This document shows, piece after piece, positions 1 to 10,846 of a stretch of DNA of 64,000 nt (its first letter is position 1; each line of letters begins with the position of its first letter). Where the stretch lies: the NCBI RefSeq assembly GCF_009724245.1, contig NZ_WNNK01000018.1:1-64000 (forward strand), in the 5' to 3' direction. The translations under genes were made by a program, and so were the position numbers. The notes beneath the pieces are model-generated. The model was not told the origin of the DNA, did not search any database, and saw only the letters and a list, made by a program, of their open reading frames with translations. This DNA comes from Pseudomonas spelaei (GTDB lineage Bacteria; Pseudomonadota; Gammaproteobacteria; Pseudomonadales; Pseudomonadaceae).

Positions 1-44
1 TTTTCACAAATCTGTCATATCGGTCAAAAAAGCCAGAAAAAGCG

Positions 45-70
45 AAGGCCGGCCCCTTGGGGCCGGCCTT
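45..70 (-). terminator. Rho-independent terminator of bauC
   Basis: A perfect 12-bp inverted repeat (AAGGCCGGCCCC at 45-56, its complement at 59-70) lies just beyond the bauC stop. Read on the minus strand it is followed by two T-rich runs at about 24-40, the form expected for termination of bauC transcription. Confidence 0.85.
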
Positions 71-82
71 CGGCCTTTCTAT

Positions 83-1576
<1,494 letters not shown>

Positions 1577-1615
1577 GCAGGGCTCCTGAAAAGTTGTTCT
1601 ATATAGAAGGAGAAA

Positions 1616-2965
1616 TCAGTCGATCTTGTTCAGCACTTCGCCGACCGCATCGAACAAACGATCCAGGTCCTGTGGCTTGCTGTTGAAGGTTGGCCCGAAT
1701 TGCAGGGTGTCGCCGCCGAAGCGCACATAGAAGCCGGCTTTCCACAACGCCATGCCCGCCTCGAACGGGCGCACGATCGCATCACCATCACGCGGGGCGA
1801 TCTGGATCGCACCGGCCAGGCCATAGTTACGAATGTCGATCACGTTCTTGCTGCCCTTCAGGCCGTGCAGCGCATTCTCAAAGTGCGGTGCGACTTCGGC
1901 CACGCTCTGCACCAGGTTTTCCTTCTGCAGCAAATCCAGTGCGGCCAGGCCAGCCGCGCAGGCCACCGGGTGTGCCGAATAGGTATAACCGTGTGGGAAT
2001 TCCACCGCGTATTCAGGCGTCGCCTGATTCATGAACGTCTGATAGATCTCGGTGCTGGCAATCACTGCACCCATCGGGATCGCACCGTTGGTGACTTGCT
2101 TGGCAATGCACATCAGGTCCGGAGTCACACCGAAGCTGTCGGCGCCGAACATCGAACCGGTACGGCCGAAGCCTGTGATCACTTCGTCGAACACCAACAG
2201 GATATTGTGCTGATCACAGATCTCGCGCAGACGCTTGAGGTAACCCTGTGGCGGCACCAGTACACCAGCGGAGCCAGCCATCGGCTCGACAAATACCGCT
2301 GCAATGTTGGACGCATCGTGCAGCTCGATCAGCTTGAGCAGCTCATCGGCCAAGGCGATACCACCCTGCTCCGGCATGCCACGGGAGAAGGCATTGCTCG
2401 CCAATAAAGTGTGAGGCAGATGGTCAACGTCCATCATCGCCTGACCAAATATCTTACGGTTGCCGTTGACGCCGCCCAAGCTGGTACCGGCGATGTTCAC
2501 ACCGTGATAACCACGGGCACGGCCGATCATCTTGGTCTTGGTCGCCTGGCCTTTCAGGCGCCAGTACGCACGCACCATCTTCACCGCGGTGTCGGCGCAT
2601 TCGGAGCCGGAGTCGGTGAAGAACACGTGGTTCAGGTTGCCCGGAGTCAGGTCGGTGATTTTTTCTGCCAACTGGAATGACAAAGGATGACCGTATTGGA
2701 AGCCTGGCGAGTAATCCAACGTTCCCAGCTGCTTGGCGACCGCCTCCTGGATTTCCTTACGCGTGTGCCCGGCGCCACAGGTCCACAGACCCGACAGCGA
2801 GTCATACACCTTGCGTCCTTTGTCATCGGTCAACCAGCTACCTTCGGCCGCTACGATCAGGCGCGGGTCGCGATGAAAGTTGCGGTTGGCGGTGTACGGC
2901 ATCCAGTGAGCATCCAGCTTCAGTTGGCTGGCCAGAGAGGACGGAGCGTTTTCGGGCATGTTCAT
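1616..2965 (-). CDS. bauA: Beta-alanine:pyruvate transaminase (class III aminotransferase)
   Basis: A 449-aa PLP-dependent class III omega-aminotransferase that should convert beta-alanine plus pyruvate to malonate semialdehyde plus alanine. Family features seen are YDSLSGLWTCGAGH, FFTDSGSECADTAVKM near residues 110-125, VFDEVITGFGRTGSMFGAD, and the PLP-lysine region CIAKQVTNGAIPMGAV. The start at 2965 (MNMPENAPSS) is preferred over the upstream CTG/GTG-type extension because an AGG lies about 9 nt before it; the ATG two codons later is also possible. It is followed by bauC in the same direction and is divergent from a LysR gene, as in the PAO1 bau locus for polyamine and beta-alanine catabolism. 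The LysR product is the obvious candidate activator. Confidence 0.9.
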   Translation of the reverse strand: MNMPENAPSSLASQLKLDAHWMPYTANRNFHRDPRLIVAAEGSWLTDDKGRKVYDSLSGLWTCGAGHTRKEIQEAVAKQLGTLDYSPGFQYGHPLSFQLAEKITDLTPGNLNHVFFTDSGSECADTAVKMVRAYWRLKGQATKTKMIGRARGYHGVNIAGTSLGGVNGNRKIFGQAMMDVDHLPHTLLASNAFSRGMPEQGGIALADELLKLIELHDASNIAAVFVEPMAGSAGVLVPPQGYLKRLREICDQHNILLVFDEVITGFGRTGSMFGADSFGVTPDLMCIAKQVTNGAIPMGAVIASTEIYQTFMNQATPEYAVEFPHGYTYSAHPVACAAGLAALDLLQKENLVQSVAEVAPHFENALHGLKGSKNVIDIRNYGLAGAIQIAPRDGDAIVRPFEAGMALWKAGFYVRFGGDTLQFGPTFNSKPQDLDRLFDAVGEVLNKID

Positions 2966-3091
2966 GAGCAAAACCTCGCAAGGCAAAAGGCAGCGTAGGG
3001 ATTCGAAAAGCGTTGTTGCAGCTAAATTGCCACGGGGATAAAGTCGGTGAAATCCAACTCTTCTAACCTTCAGTCAGGCCTTTACTAAACT

Positions 3092-4012
3092 ATGAGCAGC
3101 CGTCGCCCCGATCCTCTGGCCCAAGTCAGCGACTTCGATATCCGCTTGCTTCGCATCTTTCGCAGCGTGGTGGAATGCGGTGGCTTCTCGGCAGCGGAAA
3201 CCGTGCTGGGCATTGGTCGTTCAGCCATCAGCCAACAGATGAGCGACCTCGAACAGCGCCTGGGCCTGCGTCTGTGTCAGCGCGGGCGAGCCGGGTTCTC
3301 CCTGACCGAGGAAGGGCGCGAGGTTTATCAATCGGTGTTGCAACTATTAAGCGCCCTTGAGAGCTTTCGCACCGAGGTCAACGGCCTGCACCAACACCTG
3401 CGGGGCGAACTGATCATCGGCCTGACCGACAACCTGGTCACCCTGCCCCACATGCGCATCACTCATGCCTTGGCGCAGTTGAAGGAACGCGGCCCGGACG
3501 TGCAGATTCAGATCCGCATGATCGCCCCCAACGAAGTGGAACAAGGCGTGCTCGACGGTCGCCTGCACGTTGGTGTAGTGCCCCAGGCCAGTGCCCTCTC
3601 GGGTCTTGAATACCAACCGCTGTACAGCGAACGTTCGCTGCTCTACTGCGCCGTCGGTCACCCCTTGTTTTATGCCGACGACAAGCAGTTGGACGATGAG
3701 CGCATCAACAGCCAGGACGCCATTGCACCAACCTTCCGCCTGCCCGCCGAGATTCAGGCTCACTATCAGGCTCTCAATTGCACCGCCAGCGCCTCCGACC
3801 GTGAAGGCATGGCCTTCCTGATCCTGACCGGCCGCTACATCGGCTATCTGCCGGATCACTACGCCAGTCTCTGGGTACAACAAGGCCGCCTGCGCGCCCT
3901 GAAACCCGCCGCCCGTTTTTATGACCTGAGCCTCGCTTCGGTCACGCGCAAGGGCCGTCGCCCTCATTTGGTGCTGGAAAGTTTTCTCGAAAGCCTGGCT
4001 GCAACCCGCTGA
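3092..4012 (+). CDS. bauR: LysR-family regulator, probable BauR
   Basis: A 306-aa LysR-type regulator. The N-terminal winged helix-turn-helix is clear (SDFDIRLLRIFRSVVECGGFSAAETVLGI, then a recognition helix with SAISQQMSDLEQRLG), followed by a periplasmic-binding-protein-like sensor domain (about residues 95-300). It is transcribed away from bauA across a 126-bp gap, the classical LysR layout in which the regulator controls the divergent operon. In PAO1 the LysR gene in this position is bauR, which activates bauABCD in response to beta-alanine. The identity is inferred from synteny; the family is certain. Confidence 0.75.
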   Translation: MSSRRPDPLAQVSDFDIRLLRIFRSVVECGGFSAAETVLGIGRSAISQQMSDLEQRLGLRLCQRGRAGFSLTEEGREVYQSVLQLLSALESFRTEVNGLHQHLRGELIIGLTDNLVTLPHMRITHALAQLKERGPDVQIQIRMIAPNEVEQGVLDGRLHVGVVPQASALSGLEYQPLYSERSLLYCAVGHPLFYADDKQLDDERINSQDAIAPTFRLPAEIQAHYQALNCTASASDREGMAFLILTGRYIGYLPDHYASLWVQQGRLRALKPAARFYDLSLASVTRKGRRPHLVLESFLESLAATR

Positions 4013-4099
4013 TACGGGCCTTACATAAAAACCTGAGCAACTGGACAGTTTTTTGCAAGGCATGAGGACCTTGAACCATCAGCCTCGAGTTTGCCTGCC

Positions 4100-5494
4100 A
4101 TGCCGCCAGAATCCGCCAGCACCAGTGATCTGATCTACGGCCTCAACGATCGCCCCAAACCGTTGCCCGCATTCCTTGCCGCCCTGCAACACGTACTGGC
4201 CAGCTTCGTCGGGATCATCACCCCGCCGCTGATCATCGGCTCCACCCTGGGCTTGACCGCTCACCTGCCCTACTTGATCAGCATGGCGTTGATGGTTTCG
4301 GGGGTCGGCACTTTCATACAAGCCCGTAGGCCGTTTGGTATCGGGGCGGGAATGATCTGCCTGCAAGGCACCAGTTTCGCTTTTCTCGGCGCGGTACTGT
4401 CGGCCGGCTTTCTGGTCAAGCAGCGCGGCGGTAGCCCGGAAGACATCCTGGCGATGATCTTCGGCGTGTGTTTTTTCGGCGCAGCGGTGCAGATAGTGTT
4501 GAGCCGTTTTATCGGCCAACTGCGACGGGTGATCACGCCCTTGGTCACCGGGATCGTCATCACACTGATCGGTATCAGCCTGATCAAGGTCGGCATCACG
4601 GATTTGGGCGGTGGATTCAACGCATCGGACTTCGGCGCCCCCACCAATCTGGCCCTCGGCCTGTTCGTCGTACTGACGATCATCCTGCTCAACCGTTCGA
4701 ACACGCCATGGGTGCGCCTCTCGGCCATCATCATCGGCCTCGCGCTGGGCAGCCTCGCCGCCTGGTTCAGCGGCAAACTCGTGCCACAAGCCCTGCCCGA
4801 TTTGCCATTGATCAGCCTGCCGACGCCCTTTCGCTTCGGCTTCAATTTCGACTGGAGCGCTTTCCTGCCGGTGGCGCTGATTTATCTGATCAGCACCATC
4901 GAAACCGTCGGCGACCTTACCGCCAATTGCATGATCGCCCGTCAGCCCATCAGCGGCCCTTCTTATATAAGCAGGCTCAAGGGTGGAGTGCTGGGGGATG
5001 GCGTCAGTTGCATGATCGCAGCCACTTTCAGCGCCTTCCCCAACACCACCTTCGCCCAGAACAATGGCGTCATCCAACTGACCGGCGTCGCCAGTCGTTA
5101 TGTCGGCCTGTACATTGGCGTGGTGCTGTTTTGTCTTGGGCTGTTTCCACTGATTGGTGCGGTGTTGCAACAGATCCCTAAACCCGTGCTGGGCGGTGCC
5201 ACTCTGGTGATGTTTGGCAGCGTCGCTGCCGCCGGCGTACGTATCCTCGCCCAGGCCCCGCTGGATCGACGCAGCATGTTGATTATCGCGACCTCCTTCG
5301 GCGTCGGCCTGGGCATTGCCGCCCAACCTAATTTGCTGCATCTGATGCCAACCCTGGTGCAGAACCTGTTCGACTCAGCCATCACCAGCGGCGGACTGAC
5401 CGCAATCGTCCTGTGTCTGTTATTGCCTGAAGCAAAGGCCGTCGAACCTGCCGCAAACCAGACACTGGAAAGCGACACCCTAGAGCCGCTTTAA
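4100..5494 (+). CDS. NCS2 nucleobase:cation symporter (uracil/xanthine permease family)
   Basis: A 464-aa polytopic inner-membrane transporter of the nucleobase-cation symporter-2 family. N-terminal DLIYGLNDRPKPLPAFLAALQHVLASFVGI is typical of the family, as are the family-conserved Q-H in AALQHVLA and the region STIETVGDLTANCMIARQP that corresponds to the substrate-binding segment. I place the start at ATG 4100 rather than TTG 4091; neither has a strong ribosome site. Members carry uracil, xanthine or uric acid; the substrate is not readable here. A RutR-like TetR gene follows 87 bp downstream and an 8-oxoguanine deaminase lies 2.6 kb further on, which suggests a purine or pyrimidine salvage role. 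Confidence 0.9.
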   Translation: MPPESASTSDLIYGLNDRPKPLPAFLAALQHVLASFVGIITPPLIIGSTLGLTAHLPYLISMALMVSGVGTFIQARRPFGIGAGMICLQGTSFAFLGAVLSAGFLVKQRGGSPEDILAMIFGVCFFGAAVQIVLSRFIGQLRRVITPLVTGIVITLIGISLIKVGITDLGGGFNASDFGAPTNLALGLFVVLTIILLNRSNTPWVRLSAIIIGLALGSLAAWFSGKLVPQALPDLPLISLPTPFRFGFNFDWSAFLPVALIYLISTIETVGDLTANCMIARQPISGPSYISRLKGGVLGDGVSCMIAATFSAFPNTTFAQNNGVIQLTGVASRYVGLYIGVVLFCLGLFPLIGAVLQQIPKPVLGGATLVMFGSVAAAGVRILAQAPLDRRSMLIIATSFGVGLGIAAQPNLLHLMPTLVQNLFDSAITSGGLTAIVLCLLLPEAKAVEPAANQTLESDTLEPL

Positions 5495-5581
5495 CGGTTT
5501 TCTCGTATCAGGACTTGTCTGAGGCTTGAGGGTGGGTTATCTGTGCATAAGTCGCATTCATCGATCTGCACGGAAACCTCC

Positions 5582-6241
5582 ATGAGCCTCGAAGTTCCTG
5601 CCCACAGCAACCACACTGGAAAACCTGCAAGCCGCATTCGGCAAAAGAACGAACAAGCGATTATCCAGGCCGCCGAAGACGAGTTCGCTCGCCATGGCTA
5701 CAAAGGCACCAGCATGAACACCATCGCTGCGAGTGCCGGGCTGCCCAAAGCCAACTTGCACTATTACTTCACCAACAAGCTGGGGCTGTACATTGCCGTA
5801 CTCAGCAACATCCTCGAACTGTGGGACAGCACCTTCAACGCGCTGACCGCCGAGGACGATCCGGCCGAGGCGCTGACTCGCTACATCCGTACCAAAATGG
5901 AGTTTTCCCGACGCCAGCCACAAGCCTCGCGAATCTTCGCCATGGAGATCATCAGCGGCGGAGAATGCCTGACCGAATATTTCAGCCAGGACTATCGCGC
6001 CTGGTTCAGCGGTCGGGCGGCAGTCTTCCAGGCCTGGATCGACACCGGCAAGATGGACCCGGTAGATCCGGTGCACCTGATCTTCCTCCTCTGGGGCAGC
6101 ACTCAGCATTACGCCGACTTCGCCACCCAGATCTGCCGCGTGACGGGTCGCACCAAGCTGACCAAACAAGACATGGAAGACGCCGGCACCAACCTTATCC
6201 ATATCATTCTCAAAGGCTGCGGCATCAAGCCAGCCCTCTAA
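5582..6241 (+). CDS. TetR-family regulator, RutR-like
   Basis: A 219-aa TetR-type repressor. The N-terminal DNA-binding domain is clear (RIRQKNEQAIIQAAEDEF, then GYKGTSMNTIAASAGLPKANLHYYF as the helix-turn-helix). The C-terminal part (FSRRQPQASRIFAMEIISGGE, LWGSTQHYADFATQI) resembles the YcdC/RutR-type ligand domain, whose E. coli member responds to uracil and thymine. The ATG at 5582 is chosen over an in-frame start 13 codons upstream because conservation begins after it; neither start has an ideal ribosome site. Its place just after an NCS2 permease fits control of nucleobase uptake. The ligand is inferred, not seen. Confidence 0.85.
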   Translation: MSLEVPAHSNHTGKPASRIRQKNEQAIIQAAEDEFARHGYKGTSMNTIAASAGLPKANLHYYFTNKLGLYIAVLSNILELWDSTFNALTAEDDPAEALTRYIRTKMEFSRRQPQASRIFAMEIISGGECLTEYFSQDYRAWFSGRAAVFQAWIDTGKMDPVDPVHLIFLLWGSTQHYADFATQICRVTGRTKLTKQDMEDAGTNLIHIILKGCGIKPAL

Positions 6242-6253
6242 ACGAAGACACTC

Positions 6254-6835
6254 ATGCCTTTCACACTGACCGGCCTTTGCGAATTTCGCGAAGAAATACG
6301 CAAAAGCCGCTTCATCACCCTTGCAGCCCCCATTGCCAGTGCACAGGACGCCCAGGCGTTCATCGATCAACACAGTGACTTGAATGCCTCGCACAACTGC
6401 TGGGCCTGGAAACTGGCTGACCAGTACCGCAGTAACGACGATGGCGAACCCGGCGGCACCGCCGGGCGACCGATCCTGGCCGCTATCGAGGCCCAGGCCT
6501 TTGACCAGGTGGTGGTGCTGGTCATCCGCTGGTACGGCGGCATCCAACTGGGCACCGGCGGGTTGGCCCGTGCTTATGGCGGCGGCGCCAATAAATGCCT
6601 GCAGAGCGCCGAGCGAGTCGAGTTGATCAGCCGCGTCCCCTTAAGCTGCGCCTGTAGTTTTTCCGAGCTGGCACTGGTGAAACTGCGCGTAGCCGAACTC
6701 GGCGGCTTGGTAGTGGAAGAAACCTTCACTTCCAATGGTGTGGAGTTGCAATTAGCGCTGGGCGATACGCAGATCGATACGTTGCAGACACAACTGGCAG
6801 ACCTGAGCCGCGGACGCATCCTGCTGCACCGCTAA
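6254..6835 (+). CDS. yigZ: YigZ/IMPACT-family protein
   Basis: A 193-aa YigZ-family protein. The IMPACT domain fills the N-terminal two thirds, with the hallmark NCWAWKLADQ, SNDDGEPGGTAGRPIL and VVVLVIRWYGGIQLGTGGLARAYGG. A smaller C-terminal domain (DUF1949-like) follows. Bacterial members are linked to ribosome or translation functions and some act as proline peptidase-like proteins in eukaryotes, but the biochemical role is unsettled. The start at 6254 is 12 bp after the TetR stop, so the two are probably co-transcribed. Length is close to the family norm (about 200 aa). Confidence 0.9.
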   Translation: MPFTLTGLCEFREEIRKSRFITLAAPIASAQDAQAFIDQHSDLNASHNCWAWKLADQYRSNDDGEPGGTAGRPILAAIEAQAFDQVVVLVIRWYGGIQLGTGGLARAYGGGANKCLQSAERVELISRVPLSCACSFSELALVKLRVAELGGLVVEETFTSNGVELQLALGDTQIDTLQTQLADLSRGRILLHR

Positions 6836-7222
6836 AACTGCCCACACCTACTGTGCACCTGCCTGTGGATAACCTGAGCACACCCGTCTGTAACCCTTCT
6901 GTCACAAGGGCTAGAGGGTGTTGTTCAGTTTTTGTTCAAGTGAGCACACGAAAGTATTAATCCAGCTCTAAAACAGTCAGTTAGGCTGTTTATCACCTTT
7001 AGAACAAAGCACCGCAGTGCTTATACCCAGCCCGCAAGCTTGCACACAATTCCTGTGGAGGAACCTGTGGATAACCCGTGCAAGGGTGCGCAGGTGGCAG
7101 GGGTGGCAACGCTTGCAGGCAGCTGTGCATTTTTTGATCAGCTATTCAGGCTTTACTGCCGTAAAGACTGAGGTACTGTTGTCCACTGAATCCCTGAATC
7201 TTCACTCAAAAGGAAGCCATTC
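6836..7222. other. Non-coding gap with nested inverted repeat and two TGTGGATAA sites
   Basis: This 387-bp gap has no convincing gene. It holds a nested inverted repeat (TCTAAA 6967-6972 with TTTAGA 6998-7003, enclosing AAACAG 6971-6976 with CTGTTT 6986-6991). It also has two exact matches to the DnaA-box consensus in the TGTGGATAA orientation, at 6864-6872 and 7066-7074. The end of the gap must contain the promoter of the SDR gene, and AAAAGGAAG before 7223 is its ribosome site. The G+C falls in the middle compared with flanking genes. Confidence 0.5.
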
Positions 7223-7909
7223 ATGCCTACGCCAAAAACAGCACTGATCATCGGCGCCTCCCGGGGCCTGGGCCTTGGTCTGGTCAAGCAACTGCTGGGC
7301 GACGGCTGGCAAGTCACCGCCACCGTACGCGACCCACACAAGGCTGACGCCTTGAAGGCCTTGGGCAATGTCCAGGTCGAACAACTGGACATGGACGATC
7401 AGCAAGCTGTGATCGCCCTGAACCAACGCCTCAAGGCACAGACCTTCGACCTGCTGTTCGTCAATGCCGGCGTTAAAGGCCCGGCCAACCAGACACCCGG
7501 CCACGCAACCCTGGCGGAAGTCGGCCAGCTGTTTTTCACCAATGCCGTGGCACCGATCAACCTGGCCCAACGCTTTATCGGGCAGATTCGTCCGGACAGT
7601 GGCGTGCTGGCGTTCATGAGTTCGGTGCTGGGCAGCGTTGCTATCCCTGATGGTGCGGACCTGGCGCTGTACAAAGCCAGCAAGGCCGCGCTGAACTCCA
7701 TGACCAACAGTTTCGTCACCCAGTTAGGTGATCAAAAGTTGACCGTGCTGTCCCTGCATCCAGGCTGGGTGAAAACCGACATGGGCGGCGAAGACGCGCA
7801 CATCGACGTCGAGACCAGCGTCCGTGGCCTGGTCAAACAAGTGAATGCCTACACCGGCAAGGGCGGCCATCACTTCATCGACTACCTGGGCCAGAGCATT
7901 CCCTGGTAA
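7223..7909 (+). CDS. SDR-family oxidoreductase
   Basis: A 228-aa classical short-chain dehydrogenase/reductase. The nucleotide-binding motif is IIGASRGLGLGLVKQLL near the N terminus (TGxxxGxG class), NAG occurs at LFVNAGVKGP, and the catalytic Ser...Tyr-x3-Lys is seen as AFMSSVLGS with LALYKASKAALNSM. Downstream SLHPGWVKTDMGG completes the fold. The preference for NAD or NADP and the substrate cannot be read. The ATG has AAAAGGAAG upstream. It stands alone between a long non-coding gap and a strong hairpin, so it is probably a single-gene transcript. Confidence 0.88.
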   Translation: MPTPKTALIIGASRGLGLGLVKQLLGDGWQVTATVRDPHKADALKALGNVQVEQLDMDDQQAVIALNQRLKAQTFDLLFVNAGVKGPANQTPGHATLAEVGQLFFTNAVAPINLAQRFIGQIRPDSGVLAFMSSVLGSVAIPDGADLALYKASKAALNSMTNSFVTQLGDQKLTVLSLHPGWVKTDMGGEDAHIDVETSVRGLVKQVNAYTGKGGHHFIDYLGQSIPW

Positions 7910-7918
7910 ACATCGCCC

Positions 7919-7953
7919 GGATCGTTATCGCCCGATTGCTGCGATAACGATCC
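7919..7953 (+). terminator. Perfect 12-bp hairpin after the SDR gene
   Basis: GGATCGTTATCG (7919-7930) and CGATAACGATCC (7942-7953) form a perfect 12-bp stem with an 11-nt loop, starting 10 nt after the SDR stop. No T tract follows, so it may be a processing or REP-type hairpin rather than a canonical terminator. Confidence 0.5.
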
Positions 7954-8055
7954 GCACGTAAACTCCCCACCTCGCCCTCACCGGCGACCCTGGATCAGCA
8001 GACAGGGCAACACTGAGCTGGCAAACCTGAACCCATCATTCAGAGGAGCCGGCCA

Positions 8056-9414
8056 ATGCCTGCGACCCGTATCTGGTTAAAAAACCCTCTCGCGATTTTC
8101 ACCGCCAACACCCTCGACGCCCGTGGCGGCCTGGTGGTGCAGGATGGCGTGATCGTTGAAGTCCTTGGCCTGGGGCAAGAACCCGCCAGCGCCTGTGGAC
8201 AAGTCTTCGATGCCCGCGAGCATGTGATCCTGCCCGGGCTGATCAACACCCATCATCACTTCTATCAAACCCTCACCCGCGCCTGGGCCCCGGTGGTCAA
8301 TCAGCCGTTGTTCCCATGGCTGAAAACCCTGTACCCGGTATGGGCGCGACTCACGCCCGAGAAACTGGCGCTGGCCACCAAAGTTGCCCTGGCTGAACTG
8401 CTGCTCTCGGGTTGCACCACGGCGGCCGATCATCACTACCTGTTTCCCGACGGCCTGGAAAATGCCATCGACGTGCAAGTCGACAGCGTACGTGAGTTAG
8501 GCATGCGCGCCATGCTGACCCGCGGCTCCATGAGCCTGGGCGAAGCCGACGGCGGCCTGCCACCGCAACAAACCGTGCAACAGGGCGAAGTGATCCTGGC
8601 CGACAGCCAGCGCCTGATTTCTCAGTACCACGAACGAGGCGACGGCGCGCAAATCCAGATCGCCCTGGCGCCCTGCTCACCGTTCTCCGTCACCCAGGAA
8701 ATCATGGCCGCCAGCGCCGAACTGGCCAACAGCCTCGACGTGCGCCTGCACACCCACCTGGCAGAAACCCTCGACGAGGAAGATTTTTGCTTGCAGCGCT
8801 TCGGCCTGCGCACCGTGGATTATCTGGACAGCGTCGGCTGGCTCGGCCCGCGCACCTGGCTGGCCCATGGTATTCACTTCAACCCGGACGAGATTGCACG
8901 GCTCGGCGCCGCCGGTACCGGGATTTGCCATTGCCCAAGCTCCAACATGCGCCTGGCCTCGGGTATTTGCCCGACCCTGGACCTGCTCGCAGCCGGTGCG
9001 CCGATTGGCCTGGGCGTGGACGGTTCGGCATCCAACGATGCCTCGAACATGATTCTGGAAACCCGCCAGGCGCTGTATATCCAACGCCTGCGCTACGGTG
9101 CAGAAAAAATCACCCCGGAATTGGTGTTGGGCTGGGCCACCAAAGGCTCGGCGCAATTGCTCGGCCGTAGCGATATCGGTGAGTTGGCCGTAGGCAAACA
9201 GGCTGACCTGGCCTTGTTCAAGCTCGATGAGCTGCGCTTCTCCGGCAGCCATGATCCGATTTCGGCGCTGCTGCTGTGCGGTGCCGATCGAGCGGATCGG
9301 GTGATGGTGGGTGGCAAGTGGCGAGTGATTGATGGGCAAGTCGAAGGGCTGGACCTGAAAGGTTTGATTGCTGATCACAGCCAGGCGGCGCGCGCCTTGA
9401 TCAGCGGAACCTGA
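8056..9414 (+). CDS. 8-oxoguanine deaminase (amidohydrolase)
   Basis: A 452-aa amidohydrolase of the TrzA/ATZ-type deaminase group. Metal-binding motifs are visible: LPGLINTHHHFYQTLTRAW (HxH, about residues 68-72), RLHTHLAETLDEEDF (second His), LAHGIHF, and the SNDASNM region with the catalytic Asp (GVDGSASNDASNM). The whole protein, including the N-terminal RIWLKNPLAIFTANTLDARGG, closely resembles PAO1 Pa0142, which was shown to convert 8-oxoguanine to uric acid. The role is probably recycling or detoxifying oxidised guanine. The ATG has GAGGAG 8 nt upstream. It sits in the same broad neighbourhood as adenine deaminase and an NCS2 permease. Confidence 0.9.
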   Translation: MPATRIWLKNPLAIFTANTLDARGGLVVQDGVIVEVLGLGQEPASACGQVFDAREHVILPGLINTHHHFYQTLTRAWAPVVNQPLFPWLKTLYPVWARLTPEKLALATKVALAELLLSGCTTAADHHYLFPDGLENAIDVQVDSVRELGMRAMLTRGSMSLGEADGGLPPQQTVQQGEVILADSQRLISQYHERGDGAQIQIALAPCSPFSVTQEIMAASAELANSLDVRLHTHLAETLDEEDFCLQRFGLRTVDYLDSVGWLGPRTWLAHGIHFNPDEIARLGAAGTGICHCPSSNMRLASGICPTLDLLAAGAPIGLGVDGSASNDASNMILETRQALYIQRLRYGAEKITPELVLGWATKGSAQLLGRSDIGELAVGKQADLALFKLDELRFSGSHDPISALLLCGADRADRVMVGGKWRVIDGQVEGLDLKGLIADHSQAARALISGT

Positions 9415-9431
9415 TCCCGGCGCCGATCAAA

Positions 9432-9537
9432 TGTGGGAGCTGGCTTGCCTGCGATGGCGGTATAGCAGTCGACATTTATATCAACTGACATACCGCCATC
9501 GCGGCGGTGCGACGATTCGACAAGCCCGGCTCCCACA
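9432..9537. repeat. REP-type palindrome (GTGGGAGC class)
   Basis: TGTGGGAGC (9432) and GGCTCCCACA (ending 9537) are the outer ends, and ATGGCGGTAT with ATACCGCCAT form an inner stem. The outer left arm is the same as arms at 45188 and 55878. It lies between the ends of convergent genes. Confidence 0.8.
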
Positions 9538-9564
9538 TTGGTTCTGCGGTGCCTTAAAGATTGG

Positions 9565-10653
9565 TTACAGCCCCAACAGCGACAGCATGATAAAGGTCGC
9601 AAACAACACAAAATGGGTCATCCCTTCGATGGCGTTGGTTTCGCCATCGTTGAGGTTGATCGCACTGACGATCAGCGTGATCAACACCATCACCGTCTGC
9701 ACCGGCGTCATCGCCATCTGAAACGGCTGGCCGGTGTACAACGCCATGGCTTCCATCACCGGCACCGTCAAGATCACCGTCGACAACGAAGCGCCCAAGG
9801 CAATGTTCACCACCGACTGCATGCGATTGGCCAGCGCGGCCCGCAATGCGGTCAAAATCTCCGGTGCTGCGGAAATCGCGGCCACCAGGATTGCGGTAAT
9901 CACCGGCGGTGCTCCCGTTCCTTCAAGGCCAAGGTCCAGGGTCTTGGACATCACCTCGGCCAGCGCGCCAATCACGATCACGCCAAACACCAAGGTCCCG
10001 ATAGAGAACGCCAGACTGATCGGCAGACTTTCTTCTTCCGGCTGCTTTTTACGGCGCTTGTCCGGGTAGCTGTAGCTGAAAAAGTAACTGTGGGGCCCGA
10101 CCTGCATTCGCAGGAACAAGGTGTACAACACTACCATCGCGCCGATGGTGAAGGCTGAGTAAACCTTCCAGTCGGCTTCGGGGATAAATTCCGGCACCAC
10201 CATCGATACGCCCATGGCGGTGAGGATCATCACGCTGTAGGTCCGTGCCGAGTCATCGTTGTAGGACTGCTCACCATGCTTGATGCCGCCCATCAACGCC
10301 GCCAGGCCGAGGATGCCGTTGATGTCGAGCATCACCGCTGAATAGATAGTGTCACGCACCAGGGTCGGTGACGGCTCATTGCTCATCATGATCGCCAGGA
10401 TCACCACTTCCACCAGTACGGCAGCAAGGGTCAGGATCATGGTGCCATAGGGGTCGCCGACCTTTTCCGCCAACTGCTCGGCGTGATGGGCCACGCGCAT
10501 CGAGGCCACGACGATGAAGCCAATCAACACCAGGCCGCTCAGCAGCGCGACTTTCTGCCCGCTATGGAGCATCCAGTGTTCCAGTGGGTAAGCGGCAATG
10601 GCGGCGATCAGCGCCAGCAGCATGAATTTTTCTTGCTTGAGGGATGCGAGCAT
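9565..10653 (-). CDS. Calcium/proton antiporter, ChaA-like
   Basis: A 362-aa inner-membrane cation exchanger of the CaCA superfamily with about 10-11 hydrophobic segments. The two inverted family repeats show as GTMILTLAAVLVEVVILAIMM (about residues 68-88) and PPVITAILVAAISAAPEILTALRAA (about 245-270), each with an essential acidic residue (E in LVEVV and APEIL). A hydrophilic loop YPDKRRKKQPEEES is cytoplasmic by charge. It resembles ChaA and the y4hA-type ionic transporters, which exchange Ca2+ or Na+ for protons. The start at 10653 has no good alternative. Divergent from the adenine deaminase gene. Confidence 0.88.
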   Translation of the reverse strand: MLASLKQEKFMLLALIAAIAAYPLEHWMLHSGQKVALLSGLVLIGFIVVASMRVAHHAEQLAEKVGDPYGTMILTLAAVLVEVVILAIMMSNEPSPTLVRDTIYSAVMLDINGILGLAALMGGIKHGEQSYNDDSARTYSVMILTAMGVSMVVPEFIPEADWKVYSAFTIGAMVVLYTLFLRMQVGPHSYFFSYSYPDKRRKKQPEEESLPISLAFSIGTLVFGVIVIGALAEVMSKTLDLGLEGTGAPPVITAILVAAISAAPEILTALRAALANRMQSVVNIALGASLSTVILTVPVMEAMALYTGQPFQMAMTPVQTVMVLITLIVSAINLNDGETNAIEGMTHFVLFATFIMLSLLGL

Positions 10654-10846
10654 TACGAGCCTTTTCGAACGGCAAATCAGTCATGGATGGGGTACAGACT
10701 GCACCACGCCGCTAACGTTTCGTTACACCTTAGTTCACTCACCGCTTGCGCGAAGAAAGCAAATGCTCACCGTTTGATCAGGTTTTGCCGATTATTTCGG
10801 CCTTGGCCTGTAGAATGCCGGCATTGCACCTGATGAGAACTTATAA

